Shown piece after piece: positions 22,201 through 35,400 of a DNA stretch of 64,000 nucleotides. The translations under genes were made by a program, and so were the position numbers. The first letter of the stretch is position 1. Each line of letters begins with the position of its first letter. The notes beneath the pieces were generated by a model that searched no databases, was not told the origin of the DNA, and saw only the letters and a program-made list of their open reading frames with translations. Source of the stretch: Amaranthus tricolor (Eukaryota > Streptophyta > Magnoliopsida > Caryophyllales > Amaranthaceae); contig NC_080057.1 in assembly GCF_026212465.1 (NCBI RefSeq), positions 13,160,239-13,224,238 on the forward strand, given 5' to 3'.

Positions 22201-25084
22201 TTGAAATGGTTAGAAGTTAAAATCATAGTCATATGCTCTAAATTACGTCGTAAGTTGAGATTTTAAGGGTCTTTAAGCGTTTTTGAAACTTTCGCACATA
22301 AAGTAGCTTAAACGTGGTTTGTTTTGCATGAAACATGGCACAGACGTCTATTTGGTATATATTATTTTATTGAAATGGTTTGAATTCAAAATCACAGTGA
22401 TTTGCTTAAAATTACGTGCTAAGTTGCAATTTTAAGGGTTTTTAAGCCTTTTTGGCACTTTGGCAAATAAAATAGCTCAATCTAGGTTTGTTTTGCACGG
22501 TACTTGGAACACAACACTATTTGGTGTATATTATTGTGTTCAAATGGTTGAATTTCTAAATCATAGTCATATGCTTAAAATTACGTATTAAGTTGCGAGT
22601 TTTAGGGTTTTAAAGCATTTTTGGCACTTTTGCGCATAAAACTTGGCACACAAAACTTGGTTGCGAGTTTTAGTAGTTCAAACTTGGTTTGTTTTGCATG
22701 AAACTTGGCACACAAAACTATTTGGTGTATAATTGTGTTGAAATAGTTTGAATTGAAAATCATAGTGATATGCATGAAATTACGTGCTAAGTTTCGATTT
22801 CAAGGGTTTTTAAGAGTTTTTGGCACTTTCGTGCATAAATGAGCTCCATCTTGGTTTGTTTTGCACGTAAGTTGGCACATAAAAATATTTGATATATATT
22901 ATTGTGTTGAAATGGTTAGAATTGATAATCATACTCATATGCTTGAAATTACGTGCTAAGTTGCGATTTTAAAGATTTTGAAGTGTTTTTGGTACTTTCG
23001 TACATAAGTTACCTCAAACTTTGCTTGTTTTGCACGAAACGTGGCTCACAACACTATTTTGTATATATTATTGTGTTGAAATGGTTAGAATTTAAAATTA
23101 TTGTCATTTTCCTTAAATTACGTGCTAAGTTGCGATTTCAAGGATTTTTAAGTGTTTTTGGCACTTTCGTACATAAAGTACCTCAAACTTTGCTTGTTTT
23201 GCACGAAACTTGGCACACAGCACTATTTGTTATATATTTGGTGTTGAAATGGCTAGAATTGAAAATCATAGTCATATGTTTGAAATTACGTGCTAAGTTG
23301 CGATTTAAATGGTTTTTAAGCGTCTTTGGCACGTTCGCACATAAAGTAGCTCAAACTTGGTTCGTTTCGCACGAAACTTGGCGCACAATACTATTTGTTG
23401 GTATATATTATTGTGTGGAAATTGTTAGAATTTAAAATCATATTCATATGCTTAAAACTACGTGCAAAGTTGCGTTTTTAAGGGTTTTAAAGCGTTTTTG
23501 GCACTTGCACGCATGAAGTAGCTCAAGTTGGTTTGTTTTGCACGAGATTTCGCACACAACTCTATATGGTATATATTATTGTGTTGAAACTATTGAATTA
23601 AAAATCATAGTCATATGCATGATATTACGTGCTAAGTTACAATTTCAAGGGTTTTATTGCATTTTTGGCATTTTCGCGCATTTTTTGCATTTTCGCGCAT
23701 GAAGTAACACAATTTCAAGGGTTTGATTTGAATGAAATTTCGCACACAAGACTAATTGGTATATATTATTGTGTTGAAATGGTTAGAATTGAAAATCATA
23801 GTCATATGCCATAAATTATGCGGTAAGTTGCAATTTTAAGGGTTTTAAGTGTTTTGGGCACTTTCATGCATAAAGTAGCTTAAACTTTTTTTGTTTTGAA
23901 CGAAATTTCGCACAAAAGCCTATTTTGTAAATATTATTGTGTTTAAATGGTCAAAATTGAAGATCATAGTCATATGTTTAAAAATACGTGCTAAGTTGCG
24001 ATGTTAAAGGTTTTTACGCGTTTTTTGCACTTCGCGCATAAAATAGCTCAAACTTTTTTGTTTTGAACGAAACTTAACACACAACACTATTTTGTATATA
24101 TTTTTGTGTTAAAATGGTTAGAATTTAAAACAATAGTCATATTATTGAAATTACGTGGTAAGTTGCGCTTTTAAGGGTCTTTTAACGTTTTTGGCACTTT
24201 CACGCATAAAGTTGCTCAAACTTAGTTTGTTTTGCATGAAACTTGGCACACAACACTATTTGGTGTATATTATTGTGCTCAAATGGTTAGAATTGAAAAT
24301 CATAGTGATATGCTTAACATTACGTGCTAAGTTTCGATTTTAAGGGTTTTTAAGGGTTTTTGGCACTTTCACGCATAAAGAAGCTCAATTTGGTTTGTTT
24401 TGCACGAAAGTTGGCACATAAAAATGTTTGGTATATATTATTCTGTTAAAATGTTTAGAAATGAAAATCCGAGTCATATGCTTGAAATTACGTGCTAAGT
24501 GGCTGAAATTTGGTTTCTTTTGCACGAAAATTTTGAATACAACACTATTTGGTGTATATTATTGTGTTGAAATGGTTAAATTTGAAAATCATAGTCATAT
24601 GCTTAAATTACGTGCTAAGTTCCGATTTAAAGGGTTTTTAAGCGTTTTTGACACTTTCGCACGTAAAGTAGCTCAAACTTCGTTTGTTTTGCAAGAAACT
24701 CGGCACACAACACTATTTGGTATATATTATTGTGCTGAAATTGTTAGAATTTTAAATCATAAACATATGCTTAAAATTACGTGCTAAGTTGCAATTTCAA
24801 GGGTTTTTAAGCATTTTTGGCACTTTCGCGCATGAAGTAGCTCAAACATGGTTTGTTTTGCACGAAACTTCGCACACAACATTATTTGGTATATATTATT
24901 ATGCTGCAATGGTTAGAACTGAAAATTAAAATCATATGTTTCAAATTACGTGCTACGTTGCGATTTCAAGGGTTTTAAAGCAATTTTGGCACTTTCGCAC
25001 ATGAAGTAGCAAACTTGGTTTGTTTTTCACGAATCTTTACACACATGATGATTTGATATATATTATTGTGTTGAAATGGTTAGA

Positions 25085-25087
25085 AAT
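25085..25087. repeat. Left target-site duplication of CACTA-1
   Basis: AAT before the terminal CACTAGTGGAAA; repeated at 28066-28068. The flanking satellite reads through as GTTAGAAATGAAAATCATAG when the element is removed. Confidence 0.93.
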
Positions 25088-25104
25088 CACTAGTGGAAAT
25101 TACC

Positions 25105-25390
25105 TCATTTGCTGCGGTTTTTTTGCCATTATTTGTTGCGGTTTTTGCCCCAAGCAATCGTGATAGCAGCTAATGGCCTATTTTAAATGCTGCGGTTTAA
25201 AACCGCAGCAAAAAGGGGCATTATTTGCTGCGGTCAACAGTTAACCGCAGCAAATAAGTGACAGTATTTGTTGTTGTCAACTCCAAAACCGCAGCATATA
25301 AGTGAGATTATTTGCTGCGGTTTTGGGGTTGACTGCAGCAAATACTCTCACTTATTTGCTGCGGTTAAGGGTTGACTGCTGCAAATAGTT
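25105..25390. repeat. Left subterminal repeats of CACTA-1
   Basis: About twelve copies of TTTGCTGCGGTT or its complement AACCGCAGCAAA within 280 bp, many as inverted pairs that can fold into hairpins. Such repeats are needed in cis by CACTA transposition proteins (family knowledge). Confidence 0.88.
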
Positions 25391-25779
25391 AGTATTTTTT
25401 TTCTTTTTTCGTTTGATACTAATAATAACCCAATAATAACGTACAATGTAATAAACAATCATTAATCCAATAATCTAATGATAATCACAAATAATCACCA
25501 ATAATCTCTTCGTAATAATAAACTCTCGATCGTATATATAATATAGTATTATGTACATACATATATATAATATACATTAAAGTCCTGAAAAATCTATACT
25601 AATGGCACTTTATCAAGGACAAAAATTAGCAAGATACGCGGCAATCTTGTCTTTTAATTCGCGCATCTCTCCATTACTCAGAGGGCGCGTTTCCCTTGGA
25701 ATGTTGTATAAAACCTATAATATAATATAAAATTAAAACATTAATAAACATTAGATTTTATTAATAATAATTAATATTA
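25391..25779. other. CACTA-1 interior without recognisable gene
   Basis: AT-rich. A fragment near 25610-25720 could be a remnant of transposase coding sequence but shows no clear motif. Confidence 0.5.
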
Positions 25780-26791
25780 TTATGGTTGAGAACTAAGATT
25801 GCCAAATAGGTTTATTCCATCCGTATACAGTCCAAGCCTTAAATTACGAACCTCATCCCCAAAAGTCTTATACAACCTATCAATACTCTTCCACTCCGGA
25901 GAATCAGATGGATGTGTGAGCAATTGACCTTTCTTCACCCTATCTGCATGCCACCTCAAATTTAACGCATCTTTCTTTATAGAAAACAAGCGCTTGAATC
26001 TAGGTATTATTGGAAGATACCATAATACCTTAGCCGAGGGCCCTTTTTACGCTTGTAGCGCAATAACCCACACCTAGGACACTCTTCTAAGTTCTCGCTT
26101 TCATTCCGATACAACACACAATCATTCGGACACGCATGAATGTTCTGGTACTCTAAGCCGAAAGGACACATGAGCTTTTTGGCATAATATGTCGACTTTG
26201 GAAGTTCATTTCCCTCAAGAAGGATCTCACCTAACGCTTCTAATAACATTGTGAAACTAGCGTCACTTCAATTGAACTTTAACTTAATGTTGAAAATTGT
26301 CAACACTGCTGTTAGTTTGGTGAACTTTGTACATCCAGGGTACAAAGGATTTTGAGAAGCCTCTTTGAACACGAGGACGTTTTCCTAACTCATCCTCGAC
26401 TCCCTCCATCATCTCATCAGCACGATCCACATCCTCATTGACATTCTCTTCGTCTGTCTCATACCCATCAACATGATCTACTACATCCTCATTGACATCG
26501 GCCACATTATTGACGCCCTCAACAACACATTTCTCTTTGTAAACTCCCTCCTCACCATGCCAAACCCAAACATGATATTGAGGCCTAAACCCACGTCGAA
26601 ATATGTGCTCCCTAATGATATCAACACTATCTACCTTTGATACATTGCCACAAGTGACACATGGGCAATAAAATCCAACTCCCCCCCGTCCTAACTTGAT
26701 GTTCAACCACAATACGACAAAATTCTAATAAGCCATCAATAAATTCCAACGATTCAATGCTTCCATACATCCAAGAACGATCTTTTGTCAT
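25780..26791 (-). pseudogene. TNP2-type CACTA transposase, N-terminal fragment
   Basis: Starts at ATG 26791 (MTKDRSWMYGSIESLEFIDG), the transposase-associated domain. After a frameshift near 26710 this continues with zinc-binding-like FYCPCVTCGN (about 26670) and HIFRRGF, then an acidic linker. The transposase core begins around 26249 (LPKSTYYAKKLM, ACPNDCVLYRNE, CPRCGLLRYK), shifts frame in a short run near 26043, and continues with PRFKRLFSIKKDALNLRWHA and LYTDGINLFGNLSSQ, which holds the first catalytic Asp of the DDE triad. The remaining two thirds of the enzyme are absent. Stop near 25780. Confidence 0.87.
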
Positions 26792-27780
26792 CCTAATTAG
26801 TGTGATTAATTAATTCAAAACAAAATAAATACACAAAATTTAACATATATACTTAATGAACTCTAACTAACCACAAAATTAAGTAATAATCATTCATTTA
26901 ACTCTAATTAACCCAAATAATAAAACAATTTTTTTTAAACTGTCCAAATGATGTTTATTGTACTAACCATAATTAATATTCATATATATTAACAACATAT
27001 AAAAACAATAAAAATAAAATCACATTCATAAACTTGGAAAACTAATTAACATTCATATCAACAACTTATCATTTAACCATAAACAAACCTAATTAAACCT
27101 AATTTACAAACTATAAAAAAAATTATGATAAATTTAAAACTTAAAAACGACAACTACATACACATTCATAAATAAAATGAAGAAATTACTTAAAAATATA
27201 ACAAAACATGATATATATGATAAATTTAAAACTTAAAAACAACAACAACATACACATTCATATATAAAGTATGACAAATTTAAACCTACTTTACAAAATC
27301 AAAATGAAAAAAATACCTTGAATTTTCGTGGGTTTTGGTAAGTTAGTGTATAACCTTTACAATGAAAAAAAAATTAGTATAAAAAAACTAAGCGCCCTAA
27401 AATGTACACAATTAATGAAGCTTGAACAATAATGGGTTTGAGAACTAAGCTTTAAAAAATTATACCTTGAAGAAGAGCAAGAACTAAGCCCAAATTTCGT
27501 GGGTTTTTCGTGGGTTTAAGAAGAGCAACAAAAATGTGTACAATAGGTATGTTTCGTGCGTTTAAGAAGAGCAGTTTCAAGAAGTAGATGATGAAGAAGA
27601 GCAATAAGAAGAGCAAGAATGATGAAGAAGAACAAGAACAAAGATGATGAAGAAGAGGGATTGAAGACAAGAAATAACCGCAATATGTATATGTTTTGAA
27701 AGAGTAGTGCAACAGTCGTATTATGAACAATGAAACAGAATGTATATATGTTAAGGTTATAATATAATGACGGGTTTTAG
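26792..27780. other. CACTA-1 5' leader region, no gene
   Basis: Very AT-rich (26800-27450), then a GAAGAA-rich stretch (27560-27680). An open frame on the minus strand at 27452-27820 is only the complement of the GAAGAA run and is not called. Confidence 0.6.
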
Positions 27781-28050
27781 AAGAAGCAAATGTTGCGGGC
27801 AAGGAATAAAACCGCAGCAATTGAGTAAAGCAAAAGAATATTTGCTGCGGTCAGATCAAAAAACGCAGCAATAGAAAGAGCTATTTGCTGCGGTCAGTTG
27901 AAAAACCGCAGCAATTGATATTCCAAGTGAATATTTTCTGCGGTCCCAAGTTAAACCGCAACAATTAATTAATTAATTTTTTTTAATTCTTTTTGCTATT
28001 TAATGTTGCGTCTAATAAAAACCGCAGCAAATGAAAAGCAACAAATAAGG
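27781..28050. repeat. Right subterminal repeats of CACTA-1
   Basis: About ten copies of TTTGCTGCGGTC/T or complement, as at the left end. Confidence 0.87.
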
Positions 28051-28065
28051 ATTTTTCCACTAGTG

Positions 28066-31000
28066 AATGAAAATCATAGTCATATGCTTGAAATTACGTG
28101 GTATGTTGCGATTAAAAGGGTTTTAAAGCATTTTTTGCACTTTCGCGCATGAAGTAGCTCAAACTTTATTTGTTTTGCACGAAATTTTGCACACAACTGT
28201 ATTTGGTATATATTATTATGTTGAAATGGTTAAAATTAAAAAACATAATCATATGCTTAAAATTACGTGCGAAGTTGCGATCTTAAGGCTTTTTAAGAAT
28301 TTTTGGCACTTTCGAGCATGAAGTAGCTTAACTTGGTTTGTTTTGCACGAAATTTCGCACAAAACACTATTTGGTATATATTATTTTTTTAAAACGGTGA
28401 GAAATGAAAAACATAGTCATATGCTTAAAATTACGTGCTAAGTTTCATTTTTAAGGGTTTTTAAGCATTGTTTGCACTTGCGCGCATGAAGTAGCTCAAC
28501 ATGGTTTGTTTTGCACGAAATTTCGCACACAACACTATTTGGTATATATTATTGTGTTGAAACTGTCAGAATGGAAAATCATAGAAATATGCTTGAATTT
28601 ACGTGCTAAGTTGCGTTTTTAAGCGTTGTTTGCACTTGCGCGCATAGAGTTGCTTAAACTTGGATGGTTTTGCATGAAACTTGGCACACACTTCTATTTG
28701 GTATGTACTATTGTGTTGAAATGGTTAGAATGGAAAATCAAAGTCATATATACTTAAAATAACGTGCTAAAGTGCGATTTCAAGGGTTTTTAAGCATTTT
28801 TGGCACTTTCACACATAAAGTAGCTCAAACTCGTTTTGTTTTGAATGAAATTTCGCACACAAAACTATATGGTATATATTATTGTGTTGAAATGGTTAGA
28901 ATTAAAAATATAGTAATATGCTTGAAATTACGTGGTATGTTGCGATTTTACAGATTTTAAAGCGCTTTTGGCAGTTTTTCAAATAATTTAGCACAAATTT
29001 GGTTTTTTTTTGCACGAAACTTGGCACGCAAAACTATTTAGTAAATATTTTTGTGTTTAAATGGATAGAATTTAAGGTTATAGTCATATGTTTAAAATTA
29101 CGTGCTAAGTTTCGATTTTAAAGGTTCTTAAGCGTTTTTGGCTCTTTCGCGCATAAAATAGCGCAAACTTGTTTTGTTTTGAATGAAACTTGGCGCACAA
29201 CACTATTTTGTATATATTATTGTGTTAAAATGGATAAAATTGAAAATCATAGTAATATGAGTGAAATTACGTGGTAGGTTGCGCTTTTAAGGGTTTTTAT
29301 GCGTTTCAACACTTTTACGCATAAAGTTGCTCCAACTTAGTTTGTATTGCATGAAACTTGGCACACAACACTATTTGGTGTATGTAATTGTGTTGAAATG
29401 GTTTGAATTGAAAATCATAGTGATATCCTTAAAATTACACGCTAAGTTGCAATTTTAAGAGTTTTTAAGCCCTTTTGGCACTTTCGCGAATAAAGTAGCT
29501 CAATTTTGGTTTGTTTTGCACGAAAGTTGGCACATAAAAGTTTTTTGTATATATTATTGTGTTGAAATGGTTAAAAATGAAAATCATAGTCAAATGCTTG
29601 AAATTACATGCTAAGTTGCGATTTTAAGGGTTTTTAAGTATTTTTTGCATTTTCGTGCATAAAGTAGCTTAAACTTGGTTTCGTTTGCACGAAACTTGGA
29701 ACACAACACTATTTGGTGTATATTATTGTGTTGAAATTGTTAAATTTTAATATCATAGTCATATGTTTAAAATTACGTGCTAAGTTGCGATTTTTAGGGT
29801 TTCTTAAGCATTTTTGGCACTTTCGCACATAAAGTATCTCAAACTTGGTTTGTTTTGCATGAAACTTGGCAGACAACACTCTTTCGTATATATTATTGGC
29901 CTGAAATGGTTAGAATTTAAAATCAAAGTCATATGCTTAAAATTACGTGCTAAGTTGCGATCTCAAGGGTTTTAAAGCTTTTTTGGCACTTTCGCGCATG
30001 AAGTTTATTTTGCACGAAACTTCGCACGCAACTTTATTTGGTATATATTATTGTGTTGAAATGGTTAGAAATGAAACTCATAGTCATAAGCTCTAAATTA
30101 CGTGCTAAGTTGCGATTTTAAGGGTTTTTGTGCGTTTTTGGCACTTTCGCGCATAAAGTAGCTTAAACTTGGTTTGTTTTGCCTGAAACTTGGCACACAC
30201 GTCTATTTGGTTTATATTATTGTGTTGAAATGGTTAGAATTTAAAATCATAGTCATATGCTTAAAATTACGTGTTAAGTTTCGTTTTTAACGGTTTTTAA
30301 GCATTTTTGGCACTTGCGCGCATGAAGTAGCTCAACTTGGTTTGTTTTGCACGCAATTTTGCAAACAACTCTATTTGGTATATATTATTGTGGTGAAACT
30401 GTCAGAATGGAAAACCATAGTCATATGCTTGAATTTACGTGCTAAGTTGCATATTTAAGGGTTTGAAACGTTTTTTGCACTTGTGCGCACAGAGTAGCTT
30501 AAACTTGGTTTGTTTTGCATAAAACGTGGCACACACGTCCATTTGGTATATATTATTGTGTTGAAATGGTTAGGATTGAAAATCATAGTCATATGCTTAA
30601 AATTACGTGCTAAGTTGCAATTTGAAGGGTTTTTTTAAGCATTTTGGCAATTTGGCACACAAGGGTTTTTAAACTTGTTTTGTTTTGAACAAAATTTCGC
30701 ACACAAGACTATTTGGTATATATTATTGTGCTGAAATGGTTAGAATTAAAAATCATAGTCATATGCTTGAAATTACGTGGTATGTTGCGATTTATGGATT
30801 TTAAGGCGTTTTTGGGCAGTTATTCAAATGAAGTAGCACAAACTTGGTTTTTTTTGCACGAATCTTGGCACACAAAACTATTTTGTAAATATTTTTGTGT
30901 TTAAATGGTTAGAATTTAAGATCATAGTCATATGTTTAAAATTGCGTTCTAAGTTGCAATTTTAAAGGTTTTTAAGCGTTTTTGGCACTTTTGCGCACAA

Positions 31001-34000
31001 AATAGATCAAACTTGTTTTGTTTTGAACAAAAATTGGCACGCAACACTATTTTGTTTATATTATTTGTGTTAAAATGGATAGAATTGAAAATCATAGTCA
31101 TATGATTGAAATTACGTGGTATATTGCGCTTTTAAGAGTTTTTAAGCGGTTTTGGCACTTTTACGCATAAAGGTTCTCAAACTTAGTTTGTTTTGCACGA
31201 AACTTGGCACACAACACTATTTGGTGTATGTTATTGTGTTGAAATGGTTTTAATTGAAAATCATAGTGATATACTTAAAATTACGTGCTAAGTTGCGATT
31301 TTAAGAGTTTTTAAGCCTTTTTAGCACTTGCGCGAATAAAATAGCTCAATCTTTGTTTATTTTGCACGAAAGTTGGCACGTAAAACTATTTACTATATAT
31401 TATTGTGTTGAAATGGTTAAAAATGAAAATTATAGTCAAATGCTTAAAATTACGTGCTAAGTTGCGATATTAAGGGTTTTTAAGTATTTTTGGCATTTTC
31501 GTGCATAAGGTAGCCCAAACTTGTCTTGTTTTACACGAAACTTGATACACAACACTATTTGGTATATACTATTGTATTGAAATGGTTAGAATTGAAAATC
31601 ATAGTCATATGCTTGAAATTACGTGCTAAGTTGCGATTTTAAGGGTTTTTAAGCGTTTTTGGCACTTTCGCACATAAAGTAGCTTAGTATTAGTTTGGTT
31701 CGCAAAAAACTAGGCGCACAACACTTTTTGGTATATATTATTGTGTGGAAATGGTTAGAATTTAAAATCATAGTCATATGGTTAAAATTACGTTCTAAGT
31801 TGCGAATTTAATGGTTTTCAAGCGTTTTTGCCACTTTTGCGCTTAAAGTGGTTCAAACTTGATTTCTTTTGCACAAAACTTGGAACACAACACTATTTGG
31901 TGTATATTATTGTGTTGAAATTTTTAAATTTGAATAACATAGTCATATGCTTAAAATTACGTGCTAAATTGCACTTTTAAAGGTTTTAAAGCGTTTTTGG
32001 CACTTTCGCACATAAAGTATCTCAATCTAGGTTTGTTTGGCATGAAATTTGGCACAAAACACTTTTTGGTATATATTATTGTGCTTAAATAATTCGAATT
32101 TAAAATCATTGTCATATACTTAAAATTACGTGCTAAGTTGCGATTTCAAGGGTTTTTAAGCATTTTTGGCACTTTCGCACATGAAGTTTGTTTTGCACGA
32201 AACTTCGCACACAACTTTATTTGGTGTATATTATTGTATTGAAATGGTTAGAAATGAAACTTATAGTCATAAGCTCTAAATTATGTGTTAAGTTGCGATT
32301 TTAAGCGTTTTAAGCGTTTTTGGCACTTTCGCGCATAAAGTAGCTTAAGTTGGTTTATTTCGCATGAAACTAGGCACACACGTCTAATTGGTAAATATTT
32401 TTGTAATGAAATGGTTAGAATTGACTTTCATAGTCATATGCTTAAAATTACGTGCTAAGTTTCGATTTCAAGGGTTTTTAGGCATTTTTGTCATTTTCCC
32501 GCATGAATGAGCTCAAACGTTGTTTATTTGGCACGAAATTTCGCACACAACCGTATTTGGTATATATTATTGTGTTGAAATGGTTAGAAATGAAAAACAT
32601 AGTCATCTGCTTAAAATTACGTGCTAAGTTGCGTTTTTAAGGGTTTTTAAGCAAGTTTGCCACTTGCGCGCATGAAGTAGCTCAACTTGGTTTGTTTCTA
32701 CGAAATTTCGCACACAACACTATTTGGTATATATTATTGTGTTGAAACTGTCAGAATTGAAAATCGTAATAATATTTTTGAAATTTCGAACTAAGTAAGT
32801 TTTCAAAGGTTTTTAAGCGTGTTTGGCACTTGCGCGCACAAAGTAGCTTAAACTTTGTTTGTTTTGCATGAAACTTTGCACACACGTCTATTTGGTATAT
32901 ACTATTGTGTTGAAATGGTTAGAATAAAAAGTTATAGTCATATGCTTAGAATTACGTGCTAAGTTGGGATTTTAAGGGTTTTAAGCATTTTTTGCACTTT
33001 CGCGCATGAAGTAGCTCAAACTTGATTTGTTTTGCACGCAACTTTGCACACAACATTATTTGGTATATATTATCGTGTTAAAATGGTTAGAAATGAAAAT
33101 AATAGTCATATGTACCAAATTATGTGGTAAGTTGCGATTTTAAGGTTTTTAAGCGTTTTTAAAACTTTCGCGCATAGAGTAGCTTAAACTTGGTTTGTTT
33201 TGCATGAAACTTGGCACACACGTCTATTTGGTATATATTACTGTATTGAAATGGTTAGAATTGAAAATCATAGTCATATTCTTAAAATTACGTGCTAAGT
33301 TGCCATTTCTAGGGTTTTTAAGCATTTTTGTCACTTTCCCACATGAATTAGCTCAAACTTTGTTTGTTTTGCACGAAATTTCGTACACAACACTATCTGG
33401 TTTATATTATTTTGTTGAAACTGTCAGAATTGAAAATCATGGTCGTATGCTTGAAATTACGTGCTAAGTTGCGATTTTAACAATTTTTAAATGTTTTTGG
33501 CACTTACGAACATAAAGTACCTCAAACTTTGCTCGTTTTGCACGAAACTTGGCACACAACACTACTTCGTATATATTATTGTGTTGAAATGGTTAGAATT
33601 GAAAATCATAGTCATATGCTTCAAAATTACGTGATAAATTACGATTTAAAGGGTTATTAAGCGTTTATGGCATTTTCGCAAATAAAGTAGCTCAAACTTA
33701 CTTCGTTTCGCACGAAATATGGCGCACAACACTATTTAGTATATATTATTGTGTGGAAATGGTTAGAATTAAAAATCAAATTCATAAGCTTAATATTACG
33801 TGCTAAGTTTCGATTTTAATGGTTTTTAAGCGTTTTTGGCGCTTTCGAGCATAAAGTGGCTCAAATTTGGCTTCTTTTGCACTAAAACTTGGAACACAAC
33901 AATATTTTGCATATATTATTGTGTGGAAATGGTTAAATTTGAAATTCGTAGTCATATGCTCGAAATTACGTGCTAAATTGCGATTTTTAGGATTTTAAAG

Positions 34001-35081
34001 CATTTTTGGTACTTTCGCGCCTAAAGTGGGTCAAACTTGTTTGTTTTGCATGAAATTTGGCACACAACACTATTTGGTATATATTATTGTGCTAAAATGC
34101 TTAGAATTATAAATCATAGGCATATGCTTAAAATTACGTCCTAAGTTGCGATTTTAAGGGTTTTTAAGCATTTTTGGCACTTTCGCGCATGAAGTACTCA
34201 AACTTGGTTTGTTTTGCACGAAATTTCGAACACAACACTATTTGGTATATTTTATTGTGTTGAAGTTGTCAGAATTGAAAATCATAGTCATATGCTTGAA
34301 ATTACGTGCTAAGTTACGTTTTTAAATGTTTTTAAGCATTTTTGGCACTTGCGCGCATAAAGTAGCTTAAACTTGGTTTGTTTTGCATGAAACTTGGGAC
34401 ACACGTCTATTTGGTATATACAATTGTGTTGAAATGGTTAGAATTGAAAATCATTGTCATATGCTTAAAATTATGTGCTAAGATGCGATTTCAAGGGTTT
34501 TTAAGCATTTTTGACTATTTCGCGTGTGATGTACCTCAAACTTGTTTTGTTTTGAACGAAATTTCGCACACAAGACTATTTGGTATATATTATTGTTTTG
34601 AAATGGTTAAAATAGAAAATCATAGTCATATGCTTGAAATTAAGTGGTATGTTGCGATTTTAAGTGTTTTAAACCATTTTTGGCACTTTCGCAAATAAAG
34701 TAGCTCAAACTAGATTTTTTTTTGCATGAAACTTGGCACACAAAACTAATTTGTAAATATTATTGTGTTTATATGGTTAGAATTTATGCTCATAGTCATA
34801 TGTTTAAAATTACGTGCAAAGTTGCGATTTTAAGGGTTTTAAAACGTTTTTGGCACTTTCGCAAATAAAGTAGCTCAAACTTGGTTTGTTTTGCACGAAA
34901 CTTGGCACACAAAACTATTTTGTAAATATTATTGTGTTTAAATGCTTAGAATTTATGATCATTTTCATATGTTTAAAATTACGTGCTAAGTTGCGATGTT
35001 AAAGGTTTTTAAGTGTTTTTGGCACATTCGCGCATAAAATAGCTCCAACTTAGTTTGTTTTGCACGAAACATGACACACAA
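28066..35081 (+). repeat. Satellite array, second block
   Basis: Starts with the right AAT duplication of CACTA-1 (28066-28068) and resumes the interrupted monomer. About 41 monomers in the forward orientation. An 11-monomer periodicity is visible: segments near 29485 and 31331 share the variants CGCGAATAAA and GTTAAAAATGAAAATCATAG-like words about 1.85 kb apart. The block ends at the CACTACTAT terminus of CACTA-2. No gene is present. Confidence 0.92.
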
Positions 35082-35097
35082 CACTACTATAAAAAAG

Positions 35098-35400
35098 GGA
35101 AAAGAGAACACCTCAAATATGCCTAACAGAACTCCTCAGGAGCGTTCTCCATGTCACAGTTCTCTTAGCGTAAGAGAACGCCCGTTTTTTAGTGTTTTGT
35201 TAAGTAAATAAAAGAGAACATGTGGAACAAATAGGCGTTCTCTTTTCTTCACATTAAAGAAAACTTGTACCTTATGGAGGTGTTCTCTTTGCTACTTGTA
35301 AAAAAATCTACATCCCCACCAAAGAGAACACCTGCTTTAGGGAGGTATTCTCTTTTCCCTTACCAAAGAAAACTAGCAATTACTGGAGGTGTTCTCTTTG
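35098..35400. repeat. Left subterminal repeats of CACTA-2
   Basis: About nine copies of AAAGAGAACACCT or its complement AGGTGTTCTCTTT, several as inverted pairs. The motif differs completely from the GCTGCGG repeats of CACTA-1, so the two elements probably respond to different accessory proteins. Confidence 0.85.

Larger units (their letters stand above)
12998..25084 (+). repeat. Satellite array, period about 169 bp, main block
   Basis: Roughly 70 head-to-tail monomers. Consensus landmarks in order: TTTGTTTTGCACGAAACTTG, CACACAACACTATTTGGTAT, TATTATTGTGTTGAAATGG, TTAGAATTGAAAATCATAG, TCATATGCTTAAAATTACG, TGCTAAGTTGCGATTTTAAG, GGTTTTTAAGCGTTTTTGGC, ACTTTCGCGCATAAAGTAGC. Spacing of the GCACGAA word around 19194-20041 is 172, 168, 169, 170 and 168. 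Monomers differ by several to about 20 percent by eye. The 169-bp length is in the range common for plant centromeric satellites, but location at a centromere cannot be shown from sequence alone. No gene is present in this stretch. Confidence 0.93.
25088..28065 (-). mobile_element. CACTA-1: non-autonomous CACTA (En/Spm) transposon
   Basis: 2978 bp with terminal inverted repeats CACTAGTGGAAA (left) and TTTCCACTAGTG (right) and a 3-bp duplication AAT. Both ends are packed with copies of TTTGCTGCGGTT in both orientations, the expected binding sites of a CACTA accessory protein. Inside is only the N-terminal third of a TNP2-type transposase gene on the minus strand, so mobility would require an enzyme from elsewhere. 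It interrupts a satellite monomer. Confidence 0.95.

Noticed and set aside
12776..24787. Many open frames of 60-160 codons in the satellite with similar products (ICLKLRAKLRF..FGTFAHKVAQT)
   Set aside because: They recur with the monomer period, appear in both blocks and on both strands, and have no codon-level conservation; they are by-products of the repeat.
27452..27820. Open frame of 122 codons on the minus strand, rich in Leu/Ser/Phe
   Set aside because: It is the complement of a GAAGAA-rich stretch in CACTA-1 and has no recognisable motif.
11251..35081. Regular spaced repeats that might suggest a CRISPR array
   Set aside because: There are no unique spacers; the whole period is repeated, and the context is a plant genome with transposons.
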